This document shows, piece after piece, positions 1 through 11,495 of a DNA stretch of 64,000 nucleotides (positions within the stretch are counted from its first letter, which is position 1; each line of letters begins with the position of its first letter). The notes beneath the pieces were generated by a model, which saw only the letters and a list, made by a program, of their open reading frames with translations, was not told where the DNA came from and made no database searches. The translations under genes were made by a program, and so were the position numbers. Origin of the DNA: Heterostelium album PN500 (taxonomy: Eukaryota; Evosea; Eumycetozoa; Acytosteliales; Acytosteliaceae). The stretch lies in contig NW_008805085.1 of NCBI RefSeq assembly GCF_000004825.1, positions 1,116,001 through 1,180,000 on the forward strand. The letters run 5' to 3'.

Positions 1-1253
1 CTCATAGGTTTCGATATTGATTCGATGTAATCCTAATTCTGATTGAACATATATGTTGCCATTGCCGTCGGTACATACTCCTCTCGATGTGTATTTTGGT
101 ACTCCAATTGGTAGGTCAATTGTTGATTTGTTGTTTATGTCAAATTTTAAAATCTTTTGGATCGCTGGTGTGAAGACATAGATAAAGTCTTTGAAGAAGA
201 ATGTGAAATGATGGCAAGTTGCATCGAGATTGATTGTTGAATATTTCTCGAATGTTGAACTGTTTATGTTGTACCTGTAGATACTTGCTTTTGGTGAATT
301 ATATCGATCGAACAAATAGATATGATCATGGCCATCGTAGCAAGCTGATACAAAAGAACATTTATCAATGCCTTTCATTTCATTAGTTTCTAATGATTTA
401 TTGCCTATAGAATATTTTGTAAAATTATTATGTTTCGTTTTCAAACCACCAAACATGTAGATAAAGTCACCAACATTGACGCCAGAATTGTATGGAAATG
501 TGTTCGTCATTTCTATATTTTGTTTCTCGAAATGAATGTTTTTTATATCTGAAATATTAATAATGGATATTTTACCATTTGTATCAGTTGATAATATATA
601 TGATTGTCTGTTTTGATTGAATAGTTTCAATTTAATTGATGATTGAATTTGATTCTTGATGAGATTGATTTGCGCTTTGCTTACAATAAATTGATACTGT
701 TGTGGTTTTGGTTGTTGATCGTATTCACTAACACTATTCAACTTGAGTATACTGTTGTGCTCGAGTAATATATTTAAAATGGAATGATCATCATTGTTTA
801 ACTTGTTGGTGCCATCCATATAAAACACAGTATTTTTGTTGTTTTGAATGAATTCATTGTGATTTGATGATTGTGAAATCGATGTTATTATTGTTGATAT
901 TTGATAACTCTCCGTTGTATCTGGTGATATCGATAGAGAAGATGATTGTGAATCGGATTGATCTATATTATCCTTTGGTTGGATGCTTGTGATTCGATTA
1001 TTGATAGAATTCAAAGATTTCATGACCATGATTTGTTTATCTATTTGTTGTTCGAGCTGTGCTTTGCCACTGACGATTGGCACCTTTAGCTTGTGTTCTT
1101 CGACAACAAGGAAATCATGTAAATCTTTGAATTTGTTTGATATTTCATTCTCGGTTTGTTGTAATTGTTGATACTCCTTTACTTTTGATTTCAAAGCATC
1201 GAATGTTGACTGAATACTTGCTTGAACTCTTAATCCTGATAAGATATTATTAC

Positions 1254-1284
<31 letters not shown>

Positions 1285-1464
1285 TGTGGTACTGGTCGTA
1301 TCTACAGTAACTCTATTGATATTTGATTTAATATTATCAATATGATCGAATGAGTGGCGTGAGTGTTGTGGTGCACAAGCAGGACACATTAAAACATTAC
1401 AATCATAACAAATGAAATCAGTACTTCTATTATGACTTCCACAAAAATTATTATTAATATTCAT
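1..1464 (-). CDS. B-box zinc finger / kelch-like protein, copy A (3' end outside window)
   Basis: The reading frame is open from the ATG at 1464 down to base 1, 488 codons with no stop, so the C-terminus lies beyond the left edge. By comparison with the neighbouring copy about 75 residues are missing. The N-terminus carries a B-box type zinc finger with C-x2-H, C-x2-C and C-x2-C pairs followed by two His. A coiled-coil-like, Gln/Glu/Lys-rich middle follows, then a C-terminal half with kelch-like beta-propeller signatures (YMFGG, a DHIYLFD block). The next gene on the same strand is a close paralogue with the same start context, so this is a tandem duplication. Dictyostelids have many B-box/kelch-like proteins, but the cellular role is not known to me; a scaffold or ubiquitin-related role would be inference only. 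Single exon. Confidence 0.85.
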
Positions 1465-1754
1465 ATTTAACTGTTAATAAATTTAATTTAAAAATGTTTT
1501 GAACAAATCGGGCATTTATTTTTTTGAGCATGAGTAGAATTTCTTGTTTCCCTCTTCACTCTATTTTTTTTGAACTAAAAATTACAAAAAAATAAATTAA
1601 TAATTATTTAATGATTATTTAAAATAGAAATTAATTAATATGAACTTCAAAATCGATAGCAGATCACACATGAGTTTAGAGAAATAATTTGTAAAATCCA
1701 ATATTTTTTTTATTTAAAATAGTTGATTATATTTAATTTAGGAAGCAATATTAA

Positions 1755-3428
1755 CTATAGACGATACAATGTGCTGGCGCATTCCGATCGATCAGACTGA
1801 TCATCTTGGAGAATCTTTTCCCATGTACCATTTTCAATAGAGAAAATAAAATTTCTATCTTTTCCTAGGAGTGAATAAATATAGCTTTGGTCATCTATCG
1901 AATGATAGATCAAGTTGTGATGTTTGTAACTCGTGTTGATTTTACTGTTGTCAAATATTTTGATCTCATTGGTTTCAATATTGATTCGATGTAATCCTAA
2001 TTCTGATTGGACATATATGTTGCCATTGCCGTCGGTACATACTCCTCTCGATGTGTATTTTGGTACTCCAATTGGTAGGTCAATTGTTGATTTGTTGTTT
2101 ATGTCAAATTTTAAAATCTTTTGGATCGCTGGTGTGAAGACATAGATAAAGTCTTTGAAGAAGAATGTGAAATGATGGCAAGTTCCATCGAGATTGATTG
2201 TTGAATATTTCTCGAATGTTGAACTGTTTATGTTGTATCTGTAGATATTTGCTTTTGGTGTTTTATATCCATCGAACAAATAGATATGATCTAGACCATC
2301 GTAGCAAGCCGATATATAGGCGCACTTATCAACACCTCTCATTTCATTAGTTTCCAGCGATCTATTGCGGACTGAATATTTTGTAAATATACTGTGTCTC
2401 GATTTTGCACCACCAAACATGTAGATAAAGTCACCAACATTGACATTCGAATTGTATGGAGGAAATGAATATGTCATTTCGATCTTTATTTGTTCAAAAT
2501 GAATGTTGTTTGGATCTTTAATATTGATGATTGATATTTTACCATTCATATCAGTTGAGAATATATATGGTTGGTTCAATAATTCCAATTTAATTGATGA
2601 TTGAATTTGATTCTTGATGAGATTGATTTGTTCATTTTTGACAATCAATTTATATTGCTGTGATCTTAATTGTTGATCGCGCTCACTAACACTATTTAAT
2701 TTAATAATACTGTTGTTCTCGAGTAATATATTTAAAATCGAACTATCATCTTTGTCTAACCTGTTTAACTTGTTGGAATCATCCAAATAAAACACAGTAT
2801 TTTTGTTGTTTTGAATGAATTCATTGTGATTTGATGATTGTGAAATCGATGTTATTATTGTTGATATTTGATAACTCTCTACTATATCTGGTGATATAGA
2901 AGAAGATGATTGTGAATCAGCTTGATCTAAATTCTTATCATTTGGTTGAGTGTTTGTGATTCGATTATTGATAGAATTCAATGATTTCATCACTATTATT
3001 TGTTTATCTATTTGTTGCTCTAGCTGTGTTTTGCCATCTATGATTGGTGCCTTTAGCTTGTGTTCTTCAACAACAAGGAAATCATGAAGCTCTTTGAATT
3101 TACTTGATATTTCATTCTCGGTCTGTTGTAACTGTTCATACTCCTTGACTTTAGATTTCAAAGTATCGAATGTTGATTTAATGCTTGACTGGATATCTCT
3201 TAATCCTGAAAAGGTACTATTACTATTATCATTATCACTATTGGTGGTGGTCGTCGTATCTACAGTAATATTATTAATATATGATTTAATATTATCAATA
3301 TGCTCAAAGTTATGACGTGAGTGTTGTGATGCACAAGCAGCACACATTAAAACATTACAATCATAACAAATGAAATCAGTACATCTATTATGACTTCCAC
3401 AAAAATTATTATTATTACTATTATTCAT
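1755..3428 (-). CDS. B-box zinc finger / kelch-like protein, copy B
   Basis: Intact single-exon gene of 557 residues. I start it at the ATG at 3428 rather than the upstream in-frame ATG at 3482, because the paralogue starts at the equivalent codon and the 18 upstream residues are hydrophobic and unmatched. The B-box ligands are visible as C10, H13, C21, C24, C29, C32, H36 and H39/H43. A coiled-coil-like stretch lies at about residues 85-160. The second half contains beta-propeller blocks such as IYMFGG and HIYLFDGY. It is very similar to copy A along its whole length, with small indels mainly in Asn/Asp and Ser tracts, which implies a recent duplication with both copies still open. Function not established. 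Confidence 0.9.
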   Translation of the reverse strand: MNNSNNNNFCGSHNRCTDFICYDCNVLMCAACASQHSRHNFEHIDNIKSYINNITVDTTTTTNSDNDNSNSTFSGLRDIQSSIKSTFDTLKSKVKEYEQLQQTENEISSKFKELHDFLVVEEHKLKAPIIDGKTQLEQQIDKQIIVMKSLNSINNRITNTQPNDKNLDQADSQSSSSISPDIVESYQISTIITSISQSSNHNEFIQNNKNTVFYLDDSNKLNRLDKDDSSILNILLENNSIIKLNSVSERDQQLRSQQYKLIVKNEQINLIKNQIQSSIKLELLNQPYIFSTDMNGKISIINIKDPNNIHFEQIKIEMTYSFPPYNSNVNVGDFIYMFGGAKSRHSIFTKYSVRNRSLETNEMRGVDKCAYISACYDGLDHIYLFDGYKTPKANIYRYNINSSTFEKYSTINLDGTCHHFTFFFKDFIYVFTPAIQKILKFDINNKSTIDLPIGVPKYTSRGVCTDGNGNIYVQSELGLHRINIETNEIKIFDNSKINTSYKHHNLIYHSIDDQSYIYSLLGKDRNFIFSIENGTWEKILQDDQSDRSECASTLYRL

Positions 3429-3598
3429 ATTTAACTGTTTTACAAATATAAAAAAATAATTTTGATGATCAAGTCCAATCAATAAATTTGGTTATTTAAA
3501 TCGGCAATTTTTGATCATTGGAAAGTGTGTGAACTGTCTCAAATTGCTTGAACAGAATAGTTGTTGTTTATAAATTAATTAATTGATTGATTGATATT

Positions 3599-4541
3599 TT
3601 ATTTAATGAGATCCTTTGGAAGATTGTATAACTCCACTAGTTCTCTAGCGACACCGTCTTGGTCGTTGGTGTAAGAGGATACCTTGTCAGAGTGAGCCTT
3701 TGTTGCATCGTTACCGTTACCCAAACAAATACCCAAACCAGCAATCTTTAGCATATCGATATCGTTCTCGGCATCACCGAAGGCAACCATCTGCTCGACC
3801 GGAATAGACTTTAGATTGCAAAACTCGCGTACCGACAATCCTTTGTTGACACCATTCTTCAAAAACTCGACATAATATTGCTTGCATGTCTTTGAGAAAC
3901 AATTCGACTTGACCAGACTCAGATCCGAGAAGATCGGTGTCAATGTCTCTAGCAGTCTATCGCACTCCTCCTCCGACTCTGTAATAATCAAACACTTCAT
4001 TGGATTCAACTCGGGTTTCAATTCGAAATATGAATCAACAAAACTATATTTTGCACCAGTCATCCTGTATAAATAAATATTACAATGATTGATTAGTTAT
4101 AATAACAAACAAAAACATAATAATTAACATTAACACTTACGTTGAATAGTTATTTGCTTTTTCAATTTGTCTTTTCACACCGTAGACTATACCGTCACCG
4201 TAGACGTTGAGATAGAGGTTATTGTCCTCTACGTATTTATAGATGTCAATGAGACGGTCGGCTGGAATTGCTTTCTCAAAGATGGTGGTTCTACCCTCTG
4301 CCTTCTTGGAGAGACACAATCCACCGTTGTATCCGATGAGCGAACAATCTACACCACAGTCTGTCTCTGTCGGGATGACAAGATATGGTGCACGACCAGA
4401 AGCAAGAACGATTTCAACATCAGGATGATGCTGTTGTAAATACATCAAAACATTCTTTGTATTCTCACTGACTTTCTTATCGCTATTCAACAAAGTACCA
4501 TCTAAATCCAATGCAACTAATCTATATTGAAAACTAACCAT
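3599..4541 (-). CDS. HAD-superfamily hydrolase, Cof/YbiV (type IIB) family
   Basis: Two exons, 4541-4141 and 4064-3599, joined by a 76-nt intron (donor GTAAGT, acceptor ACAG), give 288 residues, the usual size for this family. HAD motif I is LDLDGTLLNSD near residue 12 with the nucleophile Asp and acid/base Asp. Motif II is a LASGR stretch, and the C-terminal motif III/IV is GDAENDIDML, which provides Mg-binding acidic residues. The large insert between motifs II and III matches the C2B cap of Cof-type phosphatases. These enzymes act on small sugar phosphates, FMN or similar metabolites; the substrate here cannot be told from sequence. Cytosolic, as no signal or membrane segment is visible. 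Read alone, exon 1 would stop at a TAA inside the intron. Confidence 0.9.
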
Positions 4542-4947
4542 TATTATATTATATACTATTTTTCTATATCTTTTTATATTATTTTTACACTTTTCTTATT
4601 ACTTTTTATTTAAATATCTAGTTTTTATAATAAACTATAATTTATATGTTTTTAGGGTTAAGTCATGACTCAGAACACAACTAACCCCCAATTTAATTAA
4701 TTTTTTTTTTTCGTTTTTATTATTTTTTTTTTAATTAATTTAAGTGTTCTTTTTCGGTTGTTTCAACAAAAAAGAAGAAGTAGTGTAAGATTTACTGATA
4801 TAGTAATAAAAATGGTAGATTAGATTGTTTTTTTTTTTGTTGAATTTAAAAAATATTAGATATATGTATGTTTTGATTTGATTTTTAATTTCATTTATTA
4901 ATTTGTCATTTTTTTCTTTTTACTTTTTTTTTTTTATTTTGATTTAT
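4542..4947. other. Spacer upstream of the HAD gene
   Basis: AT-rich, non-coding. It contains one more GC-rich island at 4655-4690 with TCATGACTCA followed by AACACAACTAACCCCC, a plausible promoter element for the HAD gene, then long T runs next to the 3' end of the Pkr1-like gene. No gene seen. Confidence 0.4.
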
Positions 4948-5984
4948 TTATTTGGTCTTCTTTGTTTGTTTCTTTGAGCTCTTTGCTGTTGATCCAGTTG
5001 AGGAGACACCAACAAAACTGAAAATAAAGTTAATAAAGTGAGGTTAGTTAATTGTTTTTGTTTGATTTTATCATATTACAGCAAAATGAAATAAACTTAC
5101 ACAAATAAGGCAATAGCAAGACCAATTACAAGACCAGCAAGGATAAGCATGTACATAAGACTATTGTTGATACCGGAAGCAGCCAAAGTAGCCATTGAAA
5201 TAGTTAAAATACCTACGAGACAGACGGCGATAATCTTATAGACGGATGATGGCACACCTGGTACGATGAGTGATTCCATCAGGGTGACGATCCAGTTTTG
5301 TTGGACCTGTTGTTTCTTGGAGACGGTGGCGGATTTCTGTGATTGTTGTTTTTGTACAGTCTTGGTGGTTGACTCTTGCTTGTTGGAGTCGTTCGATTTG
5401 GCAGTCGACAGCAACTTCTCCTCTTCACGTGCCTTCTGTTGTTTCATATCGGCGATTTGCTTGGCTGAGAGTTGCTTCTTGTTGTTCTTCTTTTGTTGTT
5501 GTTTTTGTAGTAGCTGTTGTTGCAAAAGTTTCTTTTCGTTCTTCTCTTTGTTGATGTCGTCCTTGTTGATGGGACCGTCCTCATCGAGACCGAGCACCGA
5601 GATGAATGAGTTTCCAGAGATCTTTGTTTGTGCCTTGGCTTGGACTGGTTGGAATACCTTTGGTTTTCTCTCTTTCTTTGATTCTGAGGCGGCGGCATCG
5701 ACTGGCTCGACGACTGGCTCGCTCTTCTTGGCTGGTGTGGTGAGAAGTGGAGCGGCAACTGGGGCTGGTGTTGGTGCTGGAGTGGCAGCAGCAGCAGCCT
5801 TTGGTGCTGGAGTTGGAGCGGCAACTGGAGCTGGTGTGGCAGCAGCCTTTGGAGCTGGTGTTTGGGTGGTATTGGTAGCCTTCTTTTGGGTTGGGGCAGC
5901 AATAGTCTCCTTCAATTCAGCGGATTCAGTAACTTCGAAAGTAGCTGGCTTGATATTAGTGGAATTTGATTTCTTCTTGGCCAT
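4948..5984 (-). CDS. Pkr1-like ER membrane protein (V-ATPase assembly factor family)
   Basis: Two exons, 5984-5101 and 5017-4948, give 317 residues; the spliced end adds a short Lys/Ser tail (KKQTKKTK). The N-terminal half is Ala/Pro/Thr-rich low complexity, then a Lys/Gln-rich coiled-coil-like region. The last about 85 residues hold two membrane segments preceded by LMESLIVPGVPSSVYK. A W/M-ES-x2-x-PG-x-S/P motif in front of a two-helix hairpin and a basic tail is the signature I associate with Pkr1, the yeast ER factor needed to assemble the V-ATPase V0 sector. The yeast protein is much shorter, so the long N-terminal extension is a difference. The next gene upstream, divergently oriented, is V-ATPase subunit d, which supports the call. 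Alternative: an unrelated tail-anchored ER protein. Confidence 0.6.
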
Positions 5985-7257
5985 TGTGTATTTATTATAT
6001 ATGTGAAATAATTATAAGATTTGATTTATATATATGAAGAAATTTGATGATTTAGTTTTGTTTTGTTTTGTGTTTTGGTGAGAGTGAATTAATAAATAAG
6101 TGTGGAATGGATAAACTTTTAATAATTCACAAATATATATATATAATATTTATGTTTATGTTTAAAGTTTAGTTTTTATAAAAATATATATATAACAGTT
6201 ATATTAGCAACAATAGGAATTACAAATGAAGACTATTGAATTTGGTTTGTTGTTTTTTTTTTTTTTCATTTTTTTTTTGTTTCTTCATCATCAAAATCAG
6301 GGTGATGCATCAGTCAAGTCACTTCAAAATATACATATTTTTATTACCCCATATGATTGATCATTTTTTCACAAAAAAAAAAAAAAAAGTCAACAAAATT
6401 CTTCTGGTCATTGTGAAATCATAAAAAACAAAAAAGAAAATTCAATCGTGAAAAAAATGATAAAAAAGATTCTGAATTCCTCTTACTTTTCCAATTTATA
6501 TCATCTATCTATTCTATCCTATCCACAAACAAAAATTATAGATAGAATAATAATAATAACATTAAAAAGATATATACATAATAAAAAGTTAATTTTTTTT
6601 TTATTTCAATGTTTTTCAACTTTATAAATGATTACAAGCAAGACTTTGAATGTATAACGTACAAATAAAAGAAACAATTATTATTATTACTTCAAACAAT
6701 TTGGTTTATTGTTTTTTTTTTTTTCATTTATTTATAAATAAATTATTTCATGATTTGATTTTATAATTATTTTTAATATCCAATCACAACTACTAACAGA
6801 ATGTTTTGATAATCTCTGGCAAAAAAAAGTAACCAGGATTGATAAACCAAAAAAATTCAGTGTGGAGGATGAATTTTCTTTTGCCCAGAGTTTAATTTGT
6901 GTCAGTATTATTATTAAATTTTTTTTTGCAAAATAAATTTTTTTTTTTCGTCGGTGGTTTTTTCTCTCATAACAAAAAAAATTCAAAAAAACAAACAAAA
7001 AATAGATTTTTAAGAAAGTTTTTTTTTTTTTTACCAAGTGTTTGTTTCTATTTTATTTTTATTATTATATCATTATATAATCTTTTTTGTTAAATTAAAA
7101 CAAAGTTTTAAAATTTCAGATATATATCATTATTCAAATTTGTTGTAGTTTTAATTATATTAGTTAGTTTTATTAGTAAAAATTAGTTAATATATACAGA
7201 CAATAGTTAAGAGATACAGATTTAGATTATAAATATATATAGATAAAGATATAAAAG
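5985..7257. promoter_or_regulatory. Shared upstream region of the Pkr1-like and V-ATPase d genes
   Basis: A 1.27-kb AT-rich spacer between divergent start codons. It is dominated by A and T homopolymers (for example 6246-6280, 6366-6392, 7018-7032), as is normal for dictyostelid promoters. No coding potential beyond homopolymer-driven frames. Both promoters must lie here; no specific factor site can be assigned. Confidence 0.5.
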
Positions 7258-8643
7258 ATGGGTTTCTTCTCAACTAGAAAACATGGTAGTATGTTTACCT
7301 TTAATAAAGATGACGGTTATCTCGAGGGTCTCCTTAGAGGTTTCCGTAAGGGTATCTTGACTGCTGCCGACTATGCAAATTTACGTCAATGTGATAACTT
7401 GGAAGGTATGTGTTTATGTTGTTTATGTTTCTATGTGATGTAATGTAATGATTATTAATCAATCTTGTTGTTATTTATTGTCGTTGTTGCTATTTAAAAA
7501 CTATAGATATGAAATTACATTTGAGTCAAACAGATTACGGAGATTTCTTGGCAGGTGAACCATCACCATTACACACAACAACAATTGCAGAGAAGGCAAC
7601 ACAAAAGTTGGTCAATGAGTTTATGCACATCCGTAATCAGGCTGTCGAGCCATTGGCTACTTTCATGGACTACATTTGTTATGGTTACATGATTGACAAC
7701 GTCGTTCTGTTGATCACAGGTACCTTGCACGAGCGTGACGTCAGTGAGTTGGTAGACAAGTGCCATCCACTCGGTATGTTCAAATCGATGGCTACTCTCT
7801 CGGTGGTTCACAACGTTGCCGATCTATATAACATGGTGTTGATCGATACTCCACTCGCTCCATACGTCCAAGAGTGTCTCTCCGAGGACGATCTCGATGA
7901 AATGAACATTGAAATCATTAGAAATACATTATACAAGGCCTACTTGGAGGACTTTTATCACTATGTCAACGAGTTGGGTGGTCAAACCTCTTTAATCATG
8001 AATGATATTTTGAAGGTAAAAAAAAAAAAAAAAACAAAATTTACATTTTTATTTTAATAATAATTTAAACTAACAAACTATTCTTGTTTCAAACTTTATT
8101 TTCTTATATATATTATTATTATCTTATAATCTTTAGTTTGAAGCTGACAGAAGATCAATTAATATTACTATAAATTCATTTGGATCAACCGAATTGACCA
8201 AAGACGACCGTGAGAAGCTCTATCCAGCCATCGGTCTCCTCTACCCAGAAGGAACTGCCAAGCTTAGCAAAGCTGAAGATGTAGATACTGTTCGTTCAAT
8301 CCTTGAAGTTTATTCTGTATGTTATTAAAACTATTATTATTATTGTTATTATTAAAGAGATACATATATATTAACATGTTTATTATTATAATTATTGCTA
8401 TTATAGTCATACAAATCATTCTTCTCTGAAGGTGGTGTCAGTGCAGAGACATCGTTGGAAGATTCATTCTTTAAGCATGAGGTACAATTGAATCGTATGG
8501 CTTTTGAAGATCAATTCGGATATGGTGTATTCTATGCCTATGTTAAATTAAGAGAGCAAGAGATTAGAAATATTGTTTGGATTGCCGAGTGTATAAGTCA
8601 AAATATGAAACAAAAAATCGATCAATTTATTCCAATCTTTTAA
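7258..8643 (+). CDS. vatD: V-type proton ATPase subunit d (V0 sector, AC39 family)
   Basis: Four exons, 7258-7405, 7507-8015, 8137-8316 and 8407-8643, give 357 residues, close to the about 350 usual for subunit d. Junctions restore CDNLEDMKLHLS, NDILKFEAD and EVYSSYKSFF. Conserved family stretches include the start [58 protein letters not shown] and the end [20 protein letters not shown]. The protein is the funnel-shaped cytoplasmic subunit that couples the central stalk to the c-ring in acidifying V-ATPases; dictyostelids place these on contractile vacuole and endolysosomal membranes. Codon use is C-ending and biased, as expected of an abundant protein. It sits divergently from a Pkr1-like assembly factor. 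Confidence 0.97.
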
Positions 8644-8890
8644 AATCAATAACAACAACAATTTTGCAATCATCTCACTCAAAATATAATTAAACTAATT
8701 AAATAATTAATCAACCAAACATACATACAATAATTAAAACACAAATCAAAAAAAGAAAAAAGAAACAAAAAAGCTTTTATTAAAATGTAATTAAAAATTA
8801 ATTACAAACTTTATTTAACAAAAAAAAAATGAAAATGATAATAATAATGATTATCTCTTTAGTTCTTCTTTTGAGTAATATTCTATTTAT

Positions 8891-10368
8891 TTATGTATCA
8901 AGTGTAAATTCAAAGTTGTTATTGTCATCATCATCATCATCATTATCGTCACTGTCATTGTTGAGTCCATATGGATCATAATCGGTTTTCTCTTTATCTT
9001 CATCGTCACTATCTATAAATTGATTCCATTTAGAGTTTGTAGGTGGTTGTTGTGTCACCACGTTTGATGTTGACTTTGTTGTCGTTGTTGTTGCTGTTGA
9101 TAGCAATTTGGATTGTTGTTTCTGTTGTTGTGGTGCTTGTTTAACATTCGATACTTGTGGTAATGGTACAGATTCTCTTATAGGAATCTTTTGTGAAAAA
9201 ATCGTACTTTTGTTCGTTAGGCGTAATTGATCATCTAAAACAGGTTGTTTAGTTATATTATTATTATTATATGATTGTTGTCGTTGTTGTTGCTGATTTT
9301 GTATATAACCATTCGATAAAGTAGAGTTTGATGATGTTTGTGAAGAGAAATGTGGTGTTGAAGTTACTGTAGTTGTAGTAATCGGTGGTAGTAATCGGTT
9401 GTTATTGCTTGTAATTGGTTTCGTGGTAGTTAGTGTTAGTGGTCTAGTTTTAGGTTGAATATATGTACTGTTGTTACTATTGTTATTGCTATTATTATTA
9501 TAAGTTGTCCTTTGTTTCTTTTGTCCTGTATCATTATTATTTTTATTATTATTATTATTATTATTAAAACTACTACTACTTATACTACTACTACTATTGT
9601 CATCGAAATCAAATTCAAAGTTATCCCCATCATCATCAACATTGTTGTTGTTGCTCTGAGTAAACTTTCTTTTAGAATCATAGTTGTTTGATGTTTTCCT
9701 ACTATTGGTAGCTGTAGTTGTTTGAGTAGATGCCTTTGGCTTTGCTGCTCTCTTTGAAGGTCGTCTATTTGTATTGTATTGTAATTCCGTTGTTATTTCA
9801 AATCTATCATCCCCATTATCATCATTATTCTGTTGTGTTATCAATTGATAACAAGATATATTGATCAAGATTAGAATCGAAAGAAAATAAATATAGTAAT
9901 GATAATATCACTTACAATATTATATATACTATCAATATCAATTTCATTTCTATGATTATTATTAACTCTATTATTATTTGAATCTGTTTGATCTTGATGT
10001 TGATCTTCATCAAAGAATTGCTTCCATGATGGTGGTGGTTGTGGTTGTGGTGTTGATTTCGTTGAATTGTTGTTGTTGATGTTCAAGCTGTCAGAATGAT
10101 TATTACTCTCATTCTCTAGATTAAAATCAAAGTTATCATCATAATCATCTTGTTGTTGTTGTTCTTGTCTTTCTTTTCTCTGACCAGCCTCTAGATTGTA
10201 TTTCTTGACGAGCTCTCTCAAATCCTTTGCTTGATAGCTGATACCAAAAATCTTTTTGATTGATTGTTTCTCACTGCATATGACACACTTGAAGGTATTA
10301 ACTTTGGCTTTCTGTTTCACTTGAAACATAGAGCAACTAAAACATTGTATCAAAATATATTCTACCAT
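8891..10368 (-). CDS. MRNIP-like protein (MRN complex-interacting protein family)
   Basis: Two exons, 10368-9916 and 9829-8891, with an 86-nt intron (GTAAGT, CAACAG), give 463 residues. I prefer the ATG at 10368 to the in-frame one at 10401 because the MRNIP domain starts almost at the N-terminus in relatives. The first 60 residues carry two Cys pairs (QCFSCSMFQVKQKAKVN and CVICSEKQSI) followed by AKDLRELVKKYNLEAGQ, matching the N-terminal MRNIP domain. The remainder is long Asn/Ser/Thr/Gln low complexity with two related blocks, PPSWKQFFDEDQ in exon 1 and NSKWNQFIDSDDEDKE in exon 2, each followed by acidic residues. In animals the family binds the MRE11-RAD50-NBS1 complex at DNA breaks; that role is inferred here. 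Confidence 0.72.
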
Positions 10369-10499
10369 TAAGCAAAAAAGCAAAATAGAGATGAATTTCA
10401 TATATTTTTAGTACTTTTTCTGTTTTCCAAAAAATGAAAGAAGAAAAAAAATTTCCAATAAAATCGTATTTGGACTGCGTTAAGAGAGGATTCAAATCA

Positions 10500-11300
10500 A
10501 GACAGTAAGCTATCGACACAGCGAGACACTGATTCAGGGTCAGAGCTTGGACCTATCTCTGGAACTTGTTGGATCGATCAAGTGGGATCATAGAAGATAC
10601 CAAGAAGGCAAAGAGATGGACTCGTGAGAAGTATGTGCAAATGGCAGAGAAGTTTGGTAAATCCACCGATGTAATCAAGAAGCTGCATGATGACAATCGT
10701 TGTTTTCGGTGCGAGAGCTCCAGTGATAGTGGAGAGTGTGACTGTTTCACCAAAGCCAAGTAGACCTTCTATAACCACGATAATCATCGAAAGAACGTCA
10801 CCACGATATTCAATTTATATTAAAGGGTAACATCTTCAATGGTTTAGTGGATTCTGGTTCTTCAATAAACTTGTTGGACCAATCAAAAGTACCGGAAGGT
10901 ACACAACGTCACAAAGAGAAACTAGTAGCAAGAGCTATAGAGAGTTCGGTTACTATCTCCGAGTACATTTTATTAGAATTAGGGATAGGAGGTATCCCTA
11001 TTAATTCTAAATCTATTACCACACCTGATACGAGATCATGGATGTGAAAGTATACTTGGTATACCTATCATAAGTAGAATGAAGTTTGATTATATTAATA
11101 ATGTTTTTACATTAGATGATCATCCAAATTTATTTAAACTGAAAATAAAGGATGAATTAACACATCATAAAGTAATTATTAGTTAATCAATTAAACATCA
11201 ATTACTTATTTTAGACATTTCAAAGGATGGGTTGACTGATGAAACTTATGTTGAGATCGACACCCAGATCCGAAATGAAATGAAAGAAGAGAATCAATTC
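10500..11300 (+). mobile_element. LTR-type retroelement fossil (gag end and protease region)
   Basis: Between two host genes lies a stretch with retroelement character. It has a basic gag-like segment ending in a short Cys-rich block (RCFRCESSSD) and then an aspartic protease start with LVDSGSSINLLD, the Asp-Ser-Gly motif of retroelement proteases. No reverse transcriptase, integrase or LTRs are recognisable, so only a fragment remains. It is broken and truncated at both ends, with several disruptions, and is therefore old. The arrangement fits Ty3/gypsy-like elements such as dictyostelid Skipper or DGLT relatives, but the family is not certain. Boundaries are approximate. Confidence 0.6.
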
Positions 11301-11420
11301 GCAAAAATGATTATTAATCAATTTAAAGAATTATTTGTTAAACAACATCATCAGGATTATAAGTTCAATCATTTTCAAACGTCAGAAGAGATGTCGAATA
11401 CTCACACACAGCTTTTATTT

Positions 11421-11495
11421 TCAGCAGATTTTCATGTTACTTGTAATCTGCTTGGACATACTGAGCAGCTAACAATCAGCATGAAAATCTGCTGA
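11421..11495. repeat. Foldback sequence with 16-bp perfect inverted arms
   Basis: TCAGCAGATTTTCATG at 11421-11436 is the exact reverse complement of 11480-11495, with a 43-nt loop. It lies at the downstream end of the retroelement fossil. It could be a small foldback element or a hairpin of the old element; no flanking target duplication is obvious. Confidence 0.75.

Noticed and set aside
5266-6006. Plus-strand frame of 246 residues rich in Cys, Phe and Ala
   Set aside because: Antisense shadow of the Ala/Pro/Lys-rich Pkr1-like gene; no family signature.
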